Shown here: piece after piece, positions 13,001 to 23,800 of the stretch
How the letters are laid out: each line of letters starts with the position of its first letter
Position numbering within the stretch: the stretch's first letter is position 1
Source: Vigna angularis
Lineage: Eukaryota; Streptophyta; Magnoliopsida; Fabales; Fabaceae
Assembly: GCF_016808095.1 (NCBI RefSeq)
Contig: NC_068972.1
Coordinates: 34,689,029-34,753,028 of the forward strand
Direction: 5' to 3'
Length of the DNA: 64,000 nucleotides
Translations under genes and position numbers: made by a program
Notes under the pieces: model-generated
The model's database searches: none
What the model was told of the DNA's origin: nothing
What the model saw: the letters and a program-made list of their open reading frames with translations, nothing else

Positions 13001-16000
13001 GTCAAACGATCAACTCGTAGATGTATTGACCAAGTCATTAAGGGGTCCTCATATTGAGTTTATTTGTTCCAAGCTTGGTACATACAATTTGTATGTTCCA
13101 GCTTGAGGGGGAGTGTTAGAATATTTATCCTATTTTATCATCATTATATTGTGTTAAGGGTTACCTTATTTATCATGATTATATTGTGTCTAGGGTTACC
13201 CTATTTATCATGTACTTTTGTATCAATTTATTCTTATAAATAGAAGAGTATGAGAGGGATCAATTAAGCCCTCTAGAATTATTTTACAGTTTAATTCTCA
13301 AGTTGGTATCAGAGCGGGCCCGCTCTGGTTTATGTCTCGTAATATCTGTCCGGCGTCACCGTCGTCCGTCGCCAGCCACCGTCGTCCATCGCTGTCACAA
13401 TTTCGTTCGTCTAAACCCTTAGGGTTTTCTTGTTCCTCGCTGGTACTATTCGTCTTCTTCAGAAATGGCATCTGGCAGTACTCTTTCCTTCTCTGGAAGT
13501 CCATTAATTACCTCCGACAAGCTAAATGGAAAAAATGATCTATCATGGTCTGCTGCCGTTGAAATGTGGTTCCTTGGCCAAGGGCATTATGACCACCTTG
13601 AGCGAGATGGAAGCCATGTGCCTACTGAAAAAGCTGATCAGTGGAAACAAGCAGATTTCCAGCTGTGTGCCCTGTTATGGCAATCTGTGGAACCCAAACT
13701 TCTTGTATCTTTGAGGGCTTTCAAAACTTGTCACTCCTTTTGGAAGAAAGCCCAAAGCATTTATGCCAACGATATTCAACGTCTCTATGACACTACGAAC
13801 AAGCTTGCATCTCTTAAAATGGCAGACCATGATATGGTGTCCTTCATGGCTGAAGCCCAATCTCCTGTCGAAGAACTTAGGATGTTTTTGGAAGCGGACC
13901 CATTAGAGGATATAAAAAAGAAACTAGACAAATTTTACATGGTGTTGATCCTTCGTGCCCTACATCCCGATTTTGATCATCTCAGAGATCAACTTCTAAC
14001 TAGTTATGAGGTCCCTTCCATGGAAACATTGACCACTCGCCTTCTGCGTGTCCCGGTACCTCAAACTCAAGAAGCGCATGAACTAGTGGAACCATCTGTC
14101 ATGGTTGCCACACGAGGAAGAGGAGGACGTGGCACTAGAGGAGGAGGAGGAGGACGAGGAGGTCGGGGACTTCCTCAATGCACATACTGTAAAAGGATGG
14201 GTCATACTCAAGAGAATTGCTACTCCTTACATGGTTTCCCTTCCAAAACCGCCAATATTTCGAAGACTGAAACTTCCACTTCGAAGAATGAAACTTGCAC
14301 TTCGAAGACTGAAACTTCCACTTCTATGTTTTCTGAGGATAAATATCAAGAGTATTTAAGGTTAAAGTCTAACAGCTTGGCACAACCATCTCAATCTCTC
14401 AGTACATCAACAACCTGCGTTTCTCAATCTATGGAAGGTCAAAATTCATGGGTAATTGACTCAGGTGCTTCTGATCACATTTCTGGTAATACCTCTTTGT
14501 TCTCATCTATTTCCTTTCGAGAAAAACCTCATTTCATAACCCTTGCAAATGGATCTAAAACTTCCTCCAAAGGAGTCGATCATGTTTCTTTGTCTCCCTC
14601 CCTCAATCTCAACTCAGTCCTTTTTGTCCTTAATTGTCTTTTTAATTTAGTTTCCCTAAGCCAGTTGACCAAAATGTTAAATTGTTCAATAACCTTTGAT
14701 CATAAATCTTTTGTTATACAGGAGCATGGTTCGGGGAGACAGATTGGAGAAGGATATGAAACTGGCGGATTATACCATTTTGGATCTCGTCCAAGGGTGT
14801 CCAGTGTTGCTGCTCCTAATCCTAAAGTGCTACATGATCGACTTGGCCATCCTCATTTGTCCAAATTAAAAAAGATGTGTCCTGAACTTAGTGGTCTCCA
14901 AACCTTAGAATGTGAGTCATGTCAATTAGGAAAACATGTTAGATCTTCCTTTCCTAAAAGGTCTCAATCAATATGTAATTCTAGTTTTTCCATCATCCAT
15001 TCTGATATATGGGGACCTAGTCGTATCTCCTCCTTTGGTTTTAGATATTTTGTTACTTTTATTGATGAATATTTAAGATGTACTTGGGTTTATATTATGA
15101 AAAATCGTTCTAAATTGTTAGCTATCTTTACATCTTTTTGAATGAAATCAAGAATCAATTTGGTCAAGTAATCAAAATATTAAGAAGTGATAATGCAAAA
15201 GAGTATTTCTCATCCTCCTTTTCTGCCATCTTGAGTTCCCATGGTATCTTACATCAGTCTACTTGTCCTCATACACCGCAACAAAATGGTATAGCAGAAC
15301 GAAAAAATAGACACTTGGTTGAAACTGCTCGTACCCTTTTGCTTGGTGCCTATATTCCTGTCCATCACTGGGGGACGCCATCTTAACTGCATGTTATCTT
15401 ATTAATAGGATGCCCTCCTCCTCTCTTGATAATAAAGTCCCTTTCTCCATTAATTTCCTAATGATCATCTCTTTCATACATCTCCCCGAGTGTTTGGCTG
15501 TGTATGTTTTGTTCATGACATGTCTCCAGGTCTAGACAAACTCTCCGCTCGCGCTCTCAAATGTGTCTTCTTAGGCTATTCTCGACTTCAAAAAGGATAT
15601 CGGTGTTACTCTCCTGAAACTAAGAAGTATTACATGTCTGCCAATGTCACATTCTTTGAACAAACTCCTTACTTCTCTTCATCTGTTCAGGATGTTTCTA
15701 TCCTCCAACAGGTCCTTCCTATTCCAATGGCTGAGTCAAATAGCTCCACTGTCTCTGTCATTCCAAGTCTTGATCACAATCCTTCTACACCCGTTTCTCC
15801 ACATACTGAGATCATCCCACACAGGGTCCCAATGGATAGTCCACCTCCCCAAGACAATGGTGAATCTCCTACTTCAGATTCTTCTCCCTCGTCACCTCCT
15901 CCTACGCTTCCTGGTGAAAATGATTCAGCATGGCTTATTGTCCTCAGAAAAGGTACTCGTTCCATTCAAAACCCTCATCCCATTTATAATTTTCTAAGCT

Positions 16001-19000
16001 ATCATCGATTGTCGCCCTCCTATTTTTCTCTTTTATCCTCAGTGTCCCTGTTGTTATACCCAAGAATGTGAAATAAGCACTTGATCATCCTAGATGGCGA
16101 CAAGCTATGATTGCAGAAATGCAGGCTCTTGACCACAGTAATACTTGGGAGTTGGTACCCCTTCCCGCAGGCAAAAAGGCGATTGGTTGTCGATGGATGT
16201 ATGTAGTCAAAGTCGGCCTTGATGGTGAAATTGATCGGCTCAAAGCTCGGCTTGTTGGAAAAGGTTACACTCAGGTTTATGGTCTTGATTATTGTGACAC
16301 TTTTTCTCCTGTAGCCAAGATGACTACTATTCACCTCTTCTTTGCCATGTAGTCATTCGTCACTGGCCACTTCGTCAATTGGATATCAAGAATGCCTTCC
16401 TACATGGTGATCTTGAGGAAGAAGTTTATATGGAGTAATCTCCTAGGTTTGTTGCTCAGGGGAGTCTAGTATGGTATGCAAATTGCATCGATCTCTATAT
16501 GGGCTCAAGCAATCCCCATGTGCTTGGTTTGGAAAGTTTAGCTCCATTGTTCAAAAATTTGGGCTAAAACATAGTGAAGCAGACCATTCAGTTTTTTACT
16601 GTCATTCTTCTCTCGGGAAATGTGTTTACTTAATAGTATATGTTGATGATATTGTCATTACAGGAAGTGATGCTGTTGGAATATCGCAAGTACTTGTGTA
16701 GACATTTTCAAACCAAGGATCTTGGAAGTCTCAAATACTTTTTAGGCATTGAAGTAGCGCAATCAAAAGATGGAGTTGTAATCTCCCAAAGGAAGTATGC
16801 TAGATATATTACAAGAAACATGCATGATTGATTGTAGATCGGTAGACAGTCTCATGGACCCAAACTAGAAATTAAGGACAGAAGAAGGTGAATTATTCTC
16901 CGATCCAGAGAGGTATAGGAGGCTGGTTGGAAAACTGATTTATCTCACTATTACAAGGCCAGATCTATCCTTTGCAGTTGGAGTGGTTAGTCAGTTCTTG
17001 CAGGCTCCATGTGTTGACCATTGGAATGCTCTCATTTGCATTTTAAGGTATGTAAAGAAGGCTCTCGGGCAAGGATTGTTATATGAAGATAAAGGAAGCA
17101 TTCAGGTCTCTGGGTATTGTGATGCAGATTGGGCAGGATCACCTATTGATAGACGGTCTACTACATGATATTGTGTTTTTCTGGGAGGAAACATTATTTC
17201 ATGGAAAAGTAAGAAACATAATGTAGTAGCTCGATCAACTGCTGAAGCCGAGTATAGGGCAATGACATCACTAACATGTGAACTTATATGGGTGAAACAA
17301 TTCCTTCAAGAGGTTAAATTCTGTGACATCCATACTATGAAGATGTATTGCGACAATCAAGCTGCTCTCCACATTGCATCAAATCTAGTGTTTCACGAGA
17401 GGACTAAACATATAGAAATTGATTGTCATTTTGTTCGTGAAAAGTTGTTGACTGAAGAAATATGTACTGAGTTTATTGGGTCAAACGATCAACTCGCAGA
17501 TGTATTGACCAAGTCATTAAGGGGTCCTCGGATTGAGTTTATTTGTTCTGAGCTTGGTACATACAATTTGTATGCTCCAACTTGAGGGGGAGTGTTAGGA
17601 TATTTATCCTATTTTATCATCATTATATTATGTCAAGGGTTACCCTATTTATCATAATTATATTGTGTCTAGGGTTACCCTATTTATCATGATTATATTG
17701 TGTTTAGGGTTATTCTATTTATCATGTATTTTTGTATCAATTTATTCTTATAAATAGAAGATTATGAGAGGGATCAATTAAGCCCTCTAGAATTATTTTA
17801 TAGTTTAATTCTCAAGTGATAATAATACATATATAATTTAGACAGTCTAGATTATATAGGATCTACTCCTGAGTAGTTGCAGCAATATAGGTTTGTAAGG
17901 GTGTCACCTGAGTAGTTGCAAGCAGTGGAGGGGAAGGAGGTGGAACATGTTATGAAGCCATTGATCACTACCATATTGAATGAAAAACTGATATTAAAAC
18001 TGAATGCGTATATTCAAAAAATTGTTTTAGTTCTCTATTACCAAAACATATAGATAGATAAGAGAATTACAACTGTTATGAAGGAAAAACAGCATAGTTA
18101 GTTATAACTTACTGTAAACAAGAAAGACACATAAATACCCTTCAAATTTGGACACTATGAGAAGTTGTTTAGCCATGAGTTTAGAAGTTACCAAAGCCAT
18201 GACACGGTATTTTGCTTCAACACTTGATCCCGCCATAACAATTTGGTTTTGACTTTTTTGAGATATGATTTTTCCTCCAACACACAATACCCAAAAGTGA
18301 ATTTCATATCATTGGATGAGTCGGCCTAGTTGGCATGTAAAGAAAAAAAATTTAATATCAAGTTGGAAGAGAGGCTATTAGAAAATGCTAACCATGCAAA
18401 ATAGTAGTGTGACAGAAGAACTTGGGTGTAACCGTTTGTTACATTGTAGGCCTCATTGATCATTCTCCCAAAAGGGCCAACTTAAAGGGTGTAAAACCAA
18501 TGACACTGTTCCAAGTAAAATGGAACCAAATCTCAAGTACCTGTACCACTACTTTCAGAGTGCACATATCTTAATTACTGTTTGCCTCCATTTTGCATGA
18601 GATTACACTGAAGACAAAAGAGAGGCAAGTCTAATCTGAAGAAGAATTATATGATGAGTAAGGTTAACATGATGAGGAGATGGGTTGTCCGTGGTTCAAA
18701 ACCTTCTCATAAAGTAACAGACTAATCAATTTAGGGCTGGGTGCAAATTCAATAAAGAAAATGGCATTTGGTAAGAGACTAGCATGACCTTTTCCATATC
18801 ACCACGAGCTCTGCCACAATCTTAATTTATAGGAAACAGGAGATATTGAACTGAAACTATGCGTCTGTGAGACATCACAAATGTTTTATTTATACTGAGA
18901 AAATGGAATCAATACAATAAATAGAGGAAGTTTGATATCCTCTAATAAATAAGAAATGTTCTTAATAGTACATGTATAATCTAGATATTCTTGACTATAT

Positions 19001-20345
19001 AGGATGTGATCCTTATCTTTATAATTATAACATACAAATTTGTTCATTTAGCATCCTACCTTTTCTACAAGAAATAAATTGTGTATTTAGCATGAGTACA
19101 CAATCAGAGCCATTATGTTTGTCTTTTTATCAAATTTCTTCCTGAGAAGTAATATCTTTCTGTTTTGTTGAACTCTATGCCCATGATTTAGAGCACAATG
19201 TCACCCAATTCTCCATTGATTTGCAATTACTTTAGAAGAAGCTATTGTACCATTTCTGACCTCTTTCTTTATATTGGCAGATTCTTCAATCCCTCTCAAT
19301 TCAGGGGCTCATCTCATCAAGTGGTGGGGGTAGTACTGCTGGTGGTGATGGGGGCAGTAGTGGTGCTTCAAGAGCAGTTGTTAAAGAAAGGTAGCTTTTT
19401 TGTTGCTTCCTTTTGGTTGTTATTTAACAAGTAAAGCCTCTGTCATTTGTTTTCTCACATGTCAGTGTGTCTGTGTTCTCAGGTTTAAGGCATTCAATAC
19501 TATGTTTGAGGAACTCCATCAGAAACAATCTCAGTGGACAGTACCAGACACAGAGTTGCGAGAATCTCTCATTCTTGCAGTTGCTGAAGTCTTGTTGCCT
19601 GCCTATAGATCATTTGTGAAACGTTTCGGGTGCGTATTCTCCTTTTAACGAAGTCTAGCAATACATTCTTTAGTATATACTCTTTTTAAAGTGGAAGCTA
19701 CAATATCATGATAGACTCATTATGCTAGTTAGACCCACTTAATTTTGTGATTCTCAACAGTTCCATTCCATCCAATAGTTAAGAATGTGTTCAGAGAGTA
19801 TTGTTAACATTTTTGTAACTATTTTTTATGATTGCTTAGTTTACTAAATTGAATTGGACTTCCCTTCCTTCATCGATTAGTCCAATTTAGTGTGAACTTT
19901 TTCTTCTTTGAGACACATTTTCCCCTCCTGATTCTCAGCATCATTGACAGCAGTTTTAATATCAACCCTTTTTATTACAAACGAAGATTTTTGGGGATGT
20001 CAAAAAGTTAGACAAAGACAAAAACAATTGGCAATGATAGTGTATCCATGCATGTGAAAATCAATAGACTTTTCCTCTCACGAGAATAGAGCACATAAAT
20101 TTTCGGACAGTTTTGTATAGTTACCAATTCACTTTTTGAATAGCTCAAGGGTTGTATTCTATGTCTTGTGGTTTTGGTATTGTGGCATTGTTTAGCTATA
20201 AATCATAACTGAGATTGTTCTTTACAGGCCTCTGGTGGAGAATGTGAAGAGCAGTCAGAGGTACATCAAATACAGTGCTGAAGATCTAGAGCGAATCCTA
20301 GGTGAATTTTTTGAAGGAAAAAACATGAATGATTCCAAGCGGTAA
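88..20345 (+). CDS. EXO70A1: EXO70A1-like exocyst complex subunit, 3' ten exons (5' partial)
   Basis: Exons read from splice sites: 88-293, 1054-1314, 8128-8266, 8339-8551, 11211-11416, 12251-12448, 12553-12652, 19281-19390, 19483-19629, 20228-20345. They total 1,698 nt (565 codons plus TAA) and remain in frame, each flanked by AG/GT. The peptide matches plant EXO70A1 almost throughout: [141 protein letters not shown]. Arabidopsis EXO70A1 is about 638 aa, so roughly 70-100 N-terminal residues are encoded left of the window. The family tethers secretory vesicles to the plasma membrane through phosphoinositide binding and acts in polarised growth, vascular development and pollen-stigma acceptance. 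Divergent spots ([31 protein letters not shown]) suggest a paralogue, but no reading-frame break is seen. Three introns are inflated by retrotransposons. Confidence 0.93.
294..1053 (+). other. EXO70A1 intron, no embedded element recognised
   Basis: Ordinary T-rich plant intron between the exon ending at 293 (phase 2) and the exon starting at 1054; the split serine codon AG/C restores the reading frame. I see no transposon or second gene in it. Confidence 0.7.
1500..2640 (+). mobile_element. Degenerate Ty3/gypsy fragment with gag remnant (plus strand) in EXO70A1 intron
   Basis: The translation around 2460-2640 ([27 protein letters not shown], then [17 protein letters not shown]) has the layout of a plant gypsy gag: a short RFG-type segment, a LxxLRQxGxxxEY motif, then LLGYFLxGLxxDIR. 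Stops interrupt it upstream. The left boundary is not visible; sequence from about 1690 to 2290 could be its leader or LTR. The fragment ends abruptly at about 2640, where an opposite-strand copia piece begins. Confidence 0.4.
2641..3198 (-). mobile_element. Truncated copia: LTR (3006-3198), PBS and leader, minus strand
   Basis: Read on the minus strand, 3198 to 3006 starts TGTTAAATATATTAG, contains a TATAAATAC promoter-like box near 3075, and ends CTACATTCA. A few bases later comes ATGGTATCAAGAGCC, a methionine-initiator-tRNA primer-binding site typical of copia elements. About 360 bp of leader or gag-start sequence follow to 2641. No second LTR was found, so this is a 5' end fragment. Confidence 0.6.
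4373..6622 (-). mobile_element. Non-autonomous copia (TRIM/LARD-like) with two LTRs, PBS, PPT and TSD AATAC
   Basis: Near-identical LTRs lie at 4373-4559 and 6433-6622. On the minus strand each begins TGTTGTAATTTGAGATAAT and ends TTTTCAACT. The PBS TGGAATCAGAGC (6432-6421) abuts the 5' LTR, and a purine tract (GCTTGAGGGAGAG, about 4575-4562) abuts the 3' LTR. The 5-bp AATAC flanks both sides (4368-4372 and 6623-6627), marking an insertion into the gypsy gag. The 1.9 kb interior has no recognisable reverse transcriptase or integrase, only a GC-rich stretch (5700-6110) and a 34-bp tandem repeat, so it would depend on enzymes supplied in trans. The LTR ends in CT rather than CA in both copies. 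Confidence 0.85.
4929..5103 (+). repeat. 34-bp tandem repeat, about five units
   Basis: The unit CAACGAACCTTTAGGGACTT plus AACTGCCCTAACAA recurs at 4931, 4965 and 4999, a period of 34 bp, with two more diverged units after that. It lies inside the non-autonomous copia near its 3' end. Each unit contains the short inverted pair AGGGAC...TGCCCT. Confidence 0.85.
7228..8127 (+). other. EXO70A1 intron remainder, nothing recognised
   Basis: AT-rich intron sequence between the gypsy LTR-like block and the acceptor TTGTTCAG at 8121-8127. I see no second gene or element here. Confidence 0.6.
9153..9213. repeat. (TA)n microsatellite in LTR
   Basis: About 61 bp of pure TA, in the left LTR of the miniature copia. 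Confidence 0.95.
10034..10069. repeat. (TA)n microsatellite in LTR
   Basis: About 36 bp of pure TA followed by TGTATACACACACACA, at the matching place in the right LTR of the miniature copia. Confidence 0.95.
10251..11210 (+). other. EXO70A1 intron remainder, nothing recognised
   Basis: Intron sequence between the miniature copia and the acceptor AATTTACAG at 11202-11210. No repeat boundary or coding remnant recognised. Confidence 0.6.
12976..13113 (+). mobile_element. 3'-end fragment of a copia, sharing the LTR of the next element
   Basis: 138 bp nearly identical to 17455-17592, the pol C-terminus plus polypurine tract (GCTTGAGGGGGAG) of the following element. It is joined directly to the LTR at 13114-13300. 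Together with the full element downstream it gives the order partial interior - LTR - interior - LTR. Confidence 0.85.
13114..17814 (+). mobile_element. Ty1/copia retrotransposon, two LTRs, in EXO70A1 intron
   Basis: The 5' LTR is 13114-13300 and the 3' LTR 17593-17814; both are TGTTAG...TTCTCA with a TTATAAATAGAAG promoter-like box. They differ by roughly eight to ten substitutions, mostly transitions, and by one extra copy of a 35-bp AGGGTTACCCTATTTATCAT-type unit in the 3' LTR. The PBS TTGGTATCAGAGC is at 13303 and the purine tract GAGGGGGAG is at 17584-17592. It lies in the sense orientation of EXO70A1, between exons ending 12652 and starting 19281. Confidence 0.93.
13465..17585 (+). pseudogene. 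Copia gag-pol polyprotein, broken
   Basis: The first frame (13465-15141) holds a UBN2-like gag, an RGRGG-type basic stretch, a CCHC knuckle [14 protein letters not shown] (14179-14220), a protease motif [10 protein letters not shown] (from 14449), a GAG-pre-integrase motif ([12 protein letters not shown]) and the start of integrase (HSDIWGP). It stops at 15141. The integrase core resumes in another frame ([15 protein letters not shown], 15138-15386), then FGCVCFVHD (15490 onward). Reverse transcriptase is scattered over 16107-16830 with YVDDI at 16639-16653 and has several stops. RNase H ends at 17585 with [12 protein letters not shown]. At least four breaks make it unable to encode a full polyprotein. 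Confidence 0.92.
17880..18310 (-). pseudogene. Copia RNase H fragment and adjacent LTR-PBS-like sequence
   Basis: Minus-strand 18287-18102 reads [19 protein letters not shown] then VEAKYRVMA, the RNase H signature of copia pol (normally ...[11 protein letters not shown]). Further along on the minus strand (about 18118-17968) comes an LTR-like block beginning TGTTTACAGTAAG, followed by ATATGGTAGTGATCAATGG, which looks like a decayed PBS and gag start. Confidence 0.5.
18311..19280 (+). other. EXO70A1 intron end: rest of the host LTR element and unique intron
   Basis: 18311-18830 is interior sequence of the degenerate element with no coding remnant I recognise. 19033-19280 is ordinary intron leading to the acceptor ATATTGGCAG. 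Confidence 0.5.
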
Positions 20346-20743
20346 TAGTGTGAAGATTTCAATGTCTTAATTTTATCCCTTTTGAGATGCATATATGTAA
20401 TAATGCATACCTTTTCAAAATTCAAGAGGGAGTTTCTTCCATTTTTCATTTTTTCATGACACTAACTTAATGTCATTATGTTCCAAGTAGAGAACAAAAA
20501 TAATCCGCACAATAGATACAAGCTATATATGCACACAAGTAATCGGATCTATAAGTAACATAATCAGAAATGATAGCAATAAATAACAAACTAAACCTGT
20601 GCTCAATCCTTGCTACGCAATTCTCATTTTCAAGAGATGTTTGGTAGAAACAAAGTCTTCTCGTTTTCGTAAGTTCAGTTTTTGGAATCATGATTTCTGG
20701 AAATAATAAAAATATCTTTTTGGTTGATCATAAATATATCTGA

Positions 20744-20745
<2 letters not shown>

Positions 20746-20818
<73 letters not shown>
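20746..20818. repeat. (TA)n microsatellite downstream of EXO70A1
   Basis: About 73 bp of pure TA, 400 bp past the EXO70A1 stop codon. Confidence 0.97.
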
Positions 20819-20819
<1 letters not shown>

Positions 20820-23800
20820 CCTAATAAACACACTAGAGTGATGGTATTTTGGATTTCTTTCCAGAATGGTATAATTTTCTATGAGATTTATTGCATACAT
20901 AAGTCGTATTTTGTGAGAACGATTTTAAGTGAAAGAAATAATCCTTTTCAGAATCGATTTTAAACGAATAAACATAAGCCTTTAATTTTTAAAAATCGTC
21001 TTGTAGACACATTATTTCCATTTACTATTTTTTTTATAGAAATAGTGTATTTTACCAACGACTTCTTCTAAATTTTTAGCTTCCCTATGTTTTTTCTTTA
21101 CATTTATATGTTTTTAATTTATTTATTTTAGATTTTAGAAGTCGTTATGTTACCACACGATCTATCTTCACATTTACTTTTTAAAATTGGATAATTTTTA
21201 GGTTTTTTCAAATTTTTTTGTGAATATATTTTTATTTTTAGATTATTTTTAGTAATTTGATTAATTAATTTTTATTTTTTTTATCTCTTAGTTTTTTATA
21301 TGATCGAATTAAAAATAATATTTTTTATTTCTTTTACTCTTTAAAATTTGTTATTCTTTTATCTTTAATTTTATGCAAAGATAATTTATATTTTGGAATT
21401 TTTGGATAATTTAATTACTAAAGTTATATATGTAAAATGTATTTATTAAAAATATATATGTCAATATTATTTTAAAAATATATGAAAATATTATTTTTAT
21501 TTTGAAACATTTTTTGATATTTTGATTAATAAATTAAATTTAAAAAATTCTAATAATATTTTAAAAATATATGATAATATTTTATTATTTTAATTTAATA
21601 ATTAAAAATTAAAATACTGTTTGTCCGAAAAGAAAAAAACAGATTTTTAATATAAAACAATTAAAAATGTATTTCATACAACTTTACTAAAAAAAAATAA
21701 AAACATAAAAGTCGTTAATTTATTTATAAGACGACTTGTATGTAAACGTGCAGGATTTCACCTTTTAAAATCATGACTCCGTCTTAAAGTCTTGGTTCTA
21801 AAACATAATTTATCCCATTTTTCTAATTTTTTAAAAATTTATCCATATCTATATTTAAATAAAAATTAATCACTTTTGATATTAGAAACTTATTTATTTA
21901 TTATATTAAATTAAATTATTTGTTAGAAGCATGAGATAAAACTCATTTATAATATATAAGTGATGGAAATATCATTTAATAATTGTGAGGTTAAATTAAT
22001 TTAAAATTTATTTTTTAATAGTGTAAAACAACTCATCTCATATAAATAGTTTTGTGAGAACTACGTACAAAAATGTTCCTGAAAAACATTATTTATTGAT
22101 ATTTTTCTTTTTCTTTTACATAAATATGTTGAACTTTAGGGTACATTGGCAGTCTTAGCAGTGTAAGAAAATTATCCTATTATGATCTAATTATCCTCGA
22201 TAGCATCATTTTATATTTTCTTAATTAAGTGTTTAGGAAAGTATTTCATCCATACTACCCATTATCATGAAATGTATCTGAGAACGAGGATAAAATGGTT
22301 ATTTGATCTAGTCTATAGAGGCGTATAAAGAGAAAAGGGGATGTAGAAAGAAAGACCCTTAATTATAATTATCATCATTCCGACCAATCTTAGCTCTTAC
22401 TTTTCATGCACCCATCAGAATGACATTTTTTCTTTTCTGGAAAAGTGATTTTCGGATTACATATTTCGGAAGCTTTTCGAAATAACTTTATTGGAATTTC
22501 AATAGAATTTTCAAAATACATGAAATATGTTCTAATATTAAATATTTTATTTCCAAATGATAACTTAAACCAATATTATTTTTTTAATTATTCTAACTTT
22601 TTATTATTAAAATATACAACATGACTCATTTAAAATATATTTACTCAAATTATATAAATTTTATCTCAAACACTTTCCATTATTTAATATTTCAAACATA
22701 CCATACATATATACTTACTAGATTGTTGAAAAAAACATTTAACATCTTCAACATATTCATCTCAAAATTCAAACAATTTTAATATTTTCAAAAAATATAT
22801 AATTCCTACGTAAAATCAAATATTATTGTTACATCACTTGTGCATCCAAATAATCTACAGTAAAGTATTATCAAAATTTAACTGATTTTCCTTATTTACT
22901 ACAACTTTTTTAAAATTAAAGTCAAATTTTTGACTTCTCTTATCATCCAGAAAAGCTAAACTTGTATACAAAATATTCTCATAAATTATTTAAACATATG
23001 CTACGTTTGTCCTAAAAAAAACCACGTGATGCATGAAATACTTTCCAACACAATTCAAGAAAATGGTTAAAGAGAAATTTACTCCGAAAGAAATTCTAAT
23101 TAAACATACTTACTCTGTTAGGTTTACTTCAGTAGGCTCTGATCTATGAAAAAAAAGAGAATAAAATTATATAATTGGGATTTATTCGATTTAATTCACA
23201 TGGTGGCACAATGCAATGTGCTTATTATGATTATCTTTTCATGGAAAATTCTCTTTTTGACTGGTCATATATCCTTTGCCTCTGCCCTTAGATCAGAGGG
23301 CACCCCCCCTACAAATTATTTTAAAGGTCACATTGAGGAACTTTATAGATACTTCATATTACCTCCACCTTTCGTTATCACTTTTTAATAATTGTTTCAT
23401 TTTTATCATCTATTATTTTCAAACACTTTAATATCACATTTTCTTTTCCAATTATACACTTGTCAAAGAAAAATAATAATAATGTCGAAATGCCAAAAAA
23501 TAAATGGGATAACATACATTTATAAAATTATTAATATTTTATTAAAAATAAAAGAAATTAATTACTTTTATTAATTATTTATTATAATATTAAATAGAAA
23601 ACGGAAAGATAAACTATTCAATGTTTTCTCTCTTTTCACCTACTTGTCTCGTCCTATGTTTTAAATATAAATATCCTAAAGAATTTTTTTTAAATAATTC
23701 TAAATAAAGTCATGTTAGTTATAATTAATTTCATCAATAATTTATCATTACATAAAAATTTATTAAAAAGAAAAATAATTAAAGAATACAAAATATAAAA

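Larger units (their letters stand above)
12813..19030 (-). mobile_element. Degenerate LTR element hosting the nested copia (left LTR split by it)
   Basis: The block 12813-12972 (AGGAAAGAGGG... GCTGAAACTATATG... GATTCAATATCCTCTAATAA) resembles 18833-18970. The continuation of that second copy (TACATGTATAATCTAG...GACTATATAGGATG, 18969-19005) reappears at 17826-17868, directly after the nested copia. This is what a left LTR interrupted by the 12976-17814 insertion would look like. On the minus strand the right block begins near TGTTATAATTATAAAG (about 19032), and a degenerate primer-site-like GTGGCAGAGC lies at about 18807-18816. The interior holds a minus-strand RNase H fragment. Exact ends are uncertain. 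Confidence 0.45.

Noticed and set aside
20688..20963. Frames over the (TA)n run after EXO70A1
   Set aside because: Same artefact: Ile-Tyr repeats from a microsatellite.
20819..21790. A transposon defined by GAATCGATTTTAAACGAA and AAGTCGTTAATT-type words
   Set aside because: Words are few and irregular, and no termini or target duplication could be seen.
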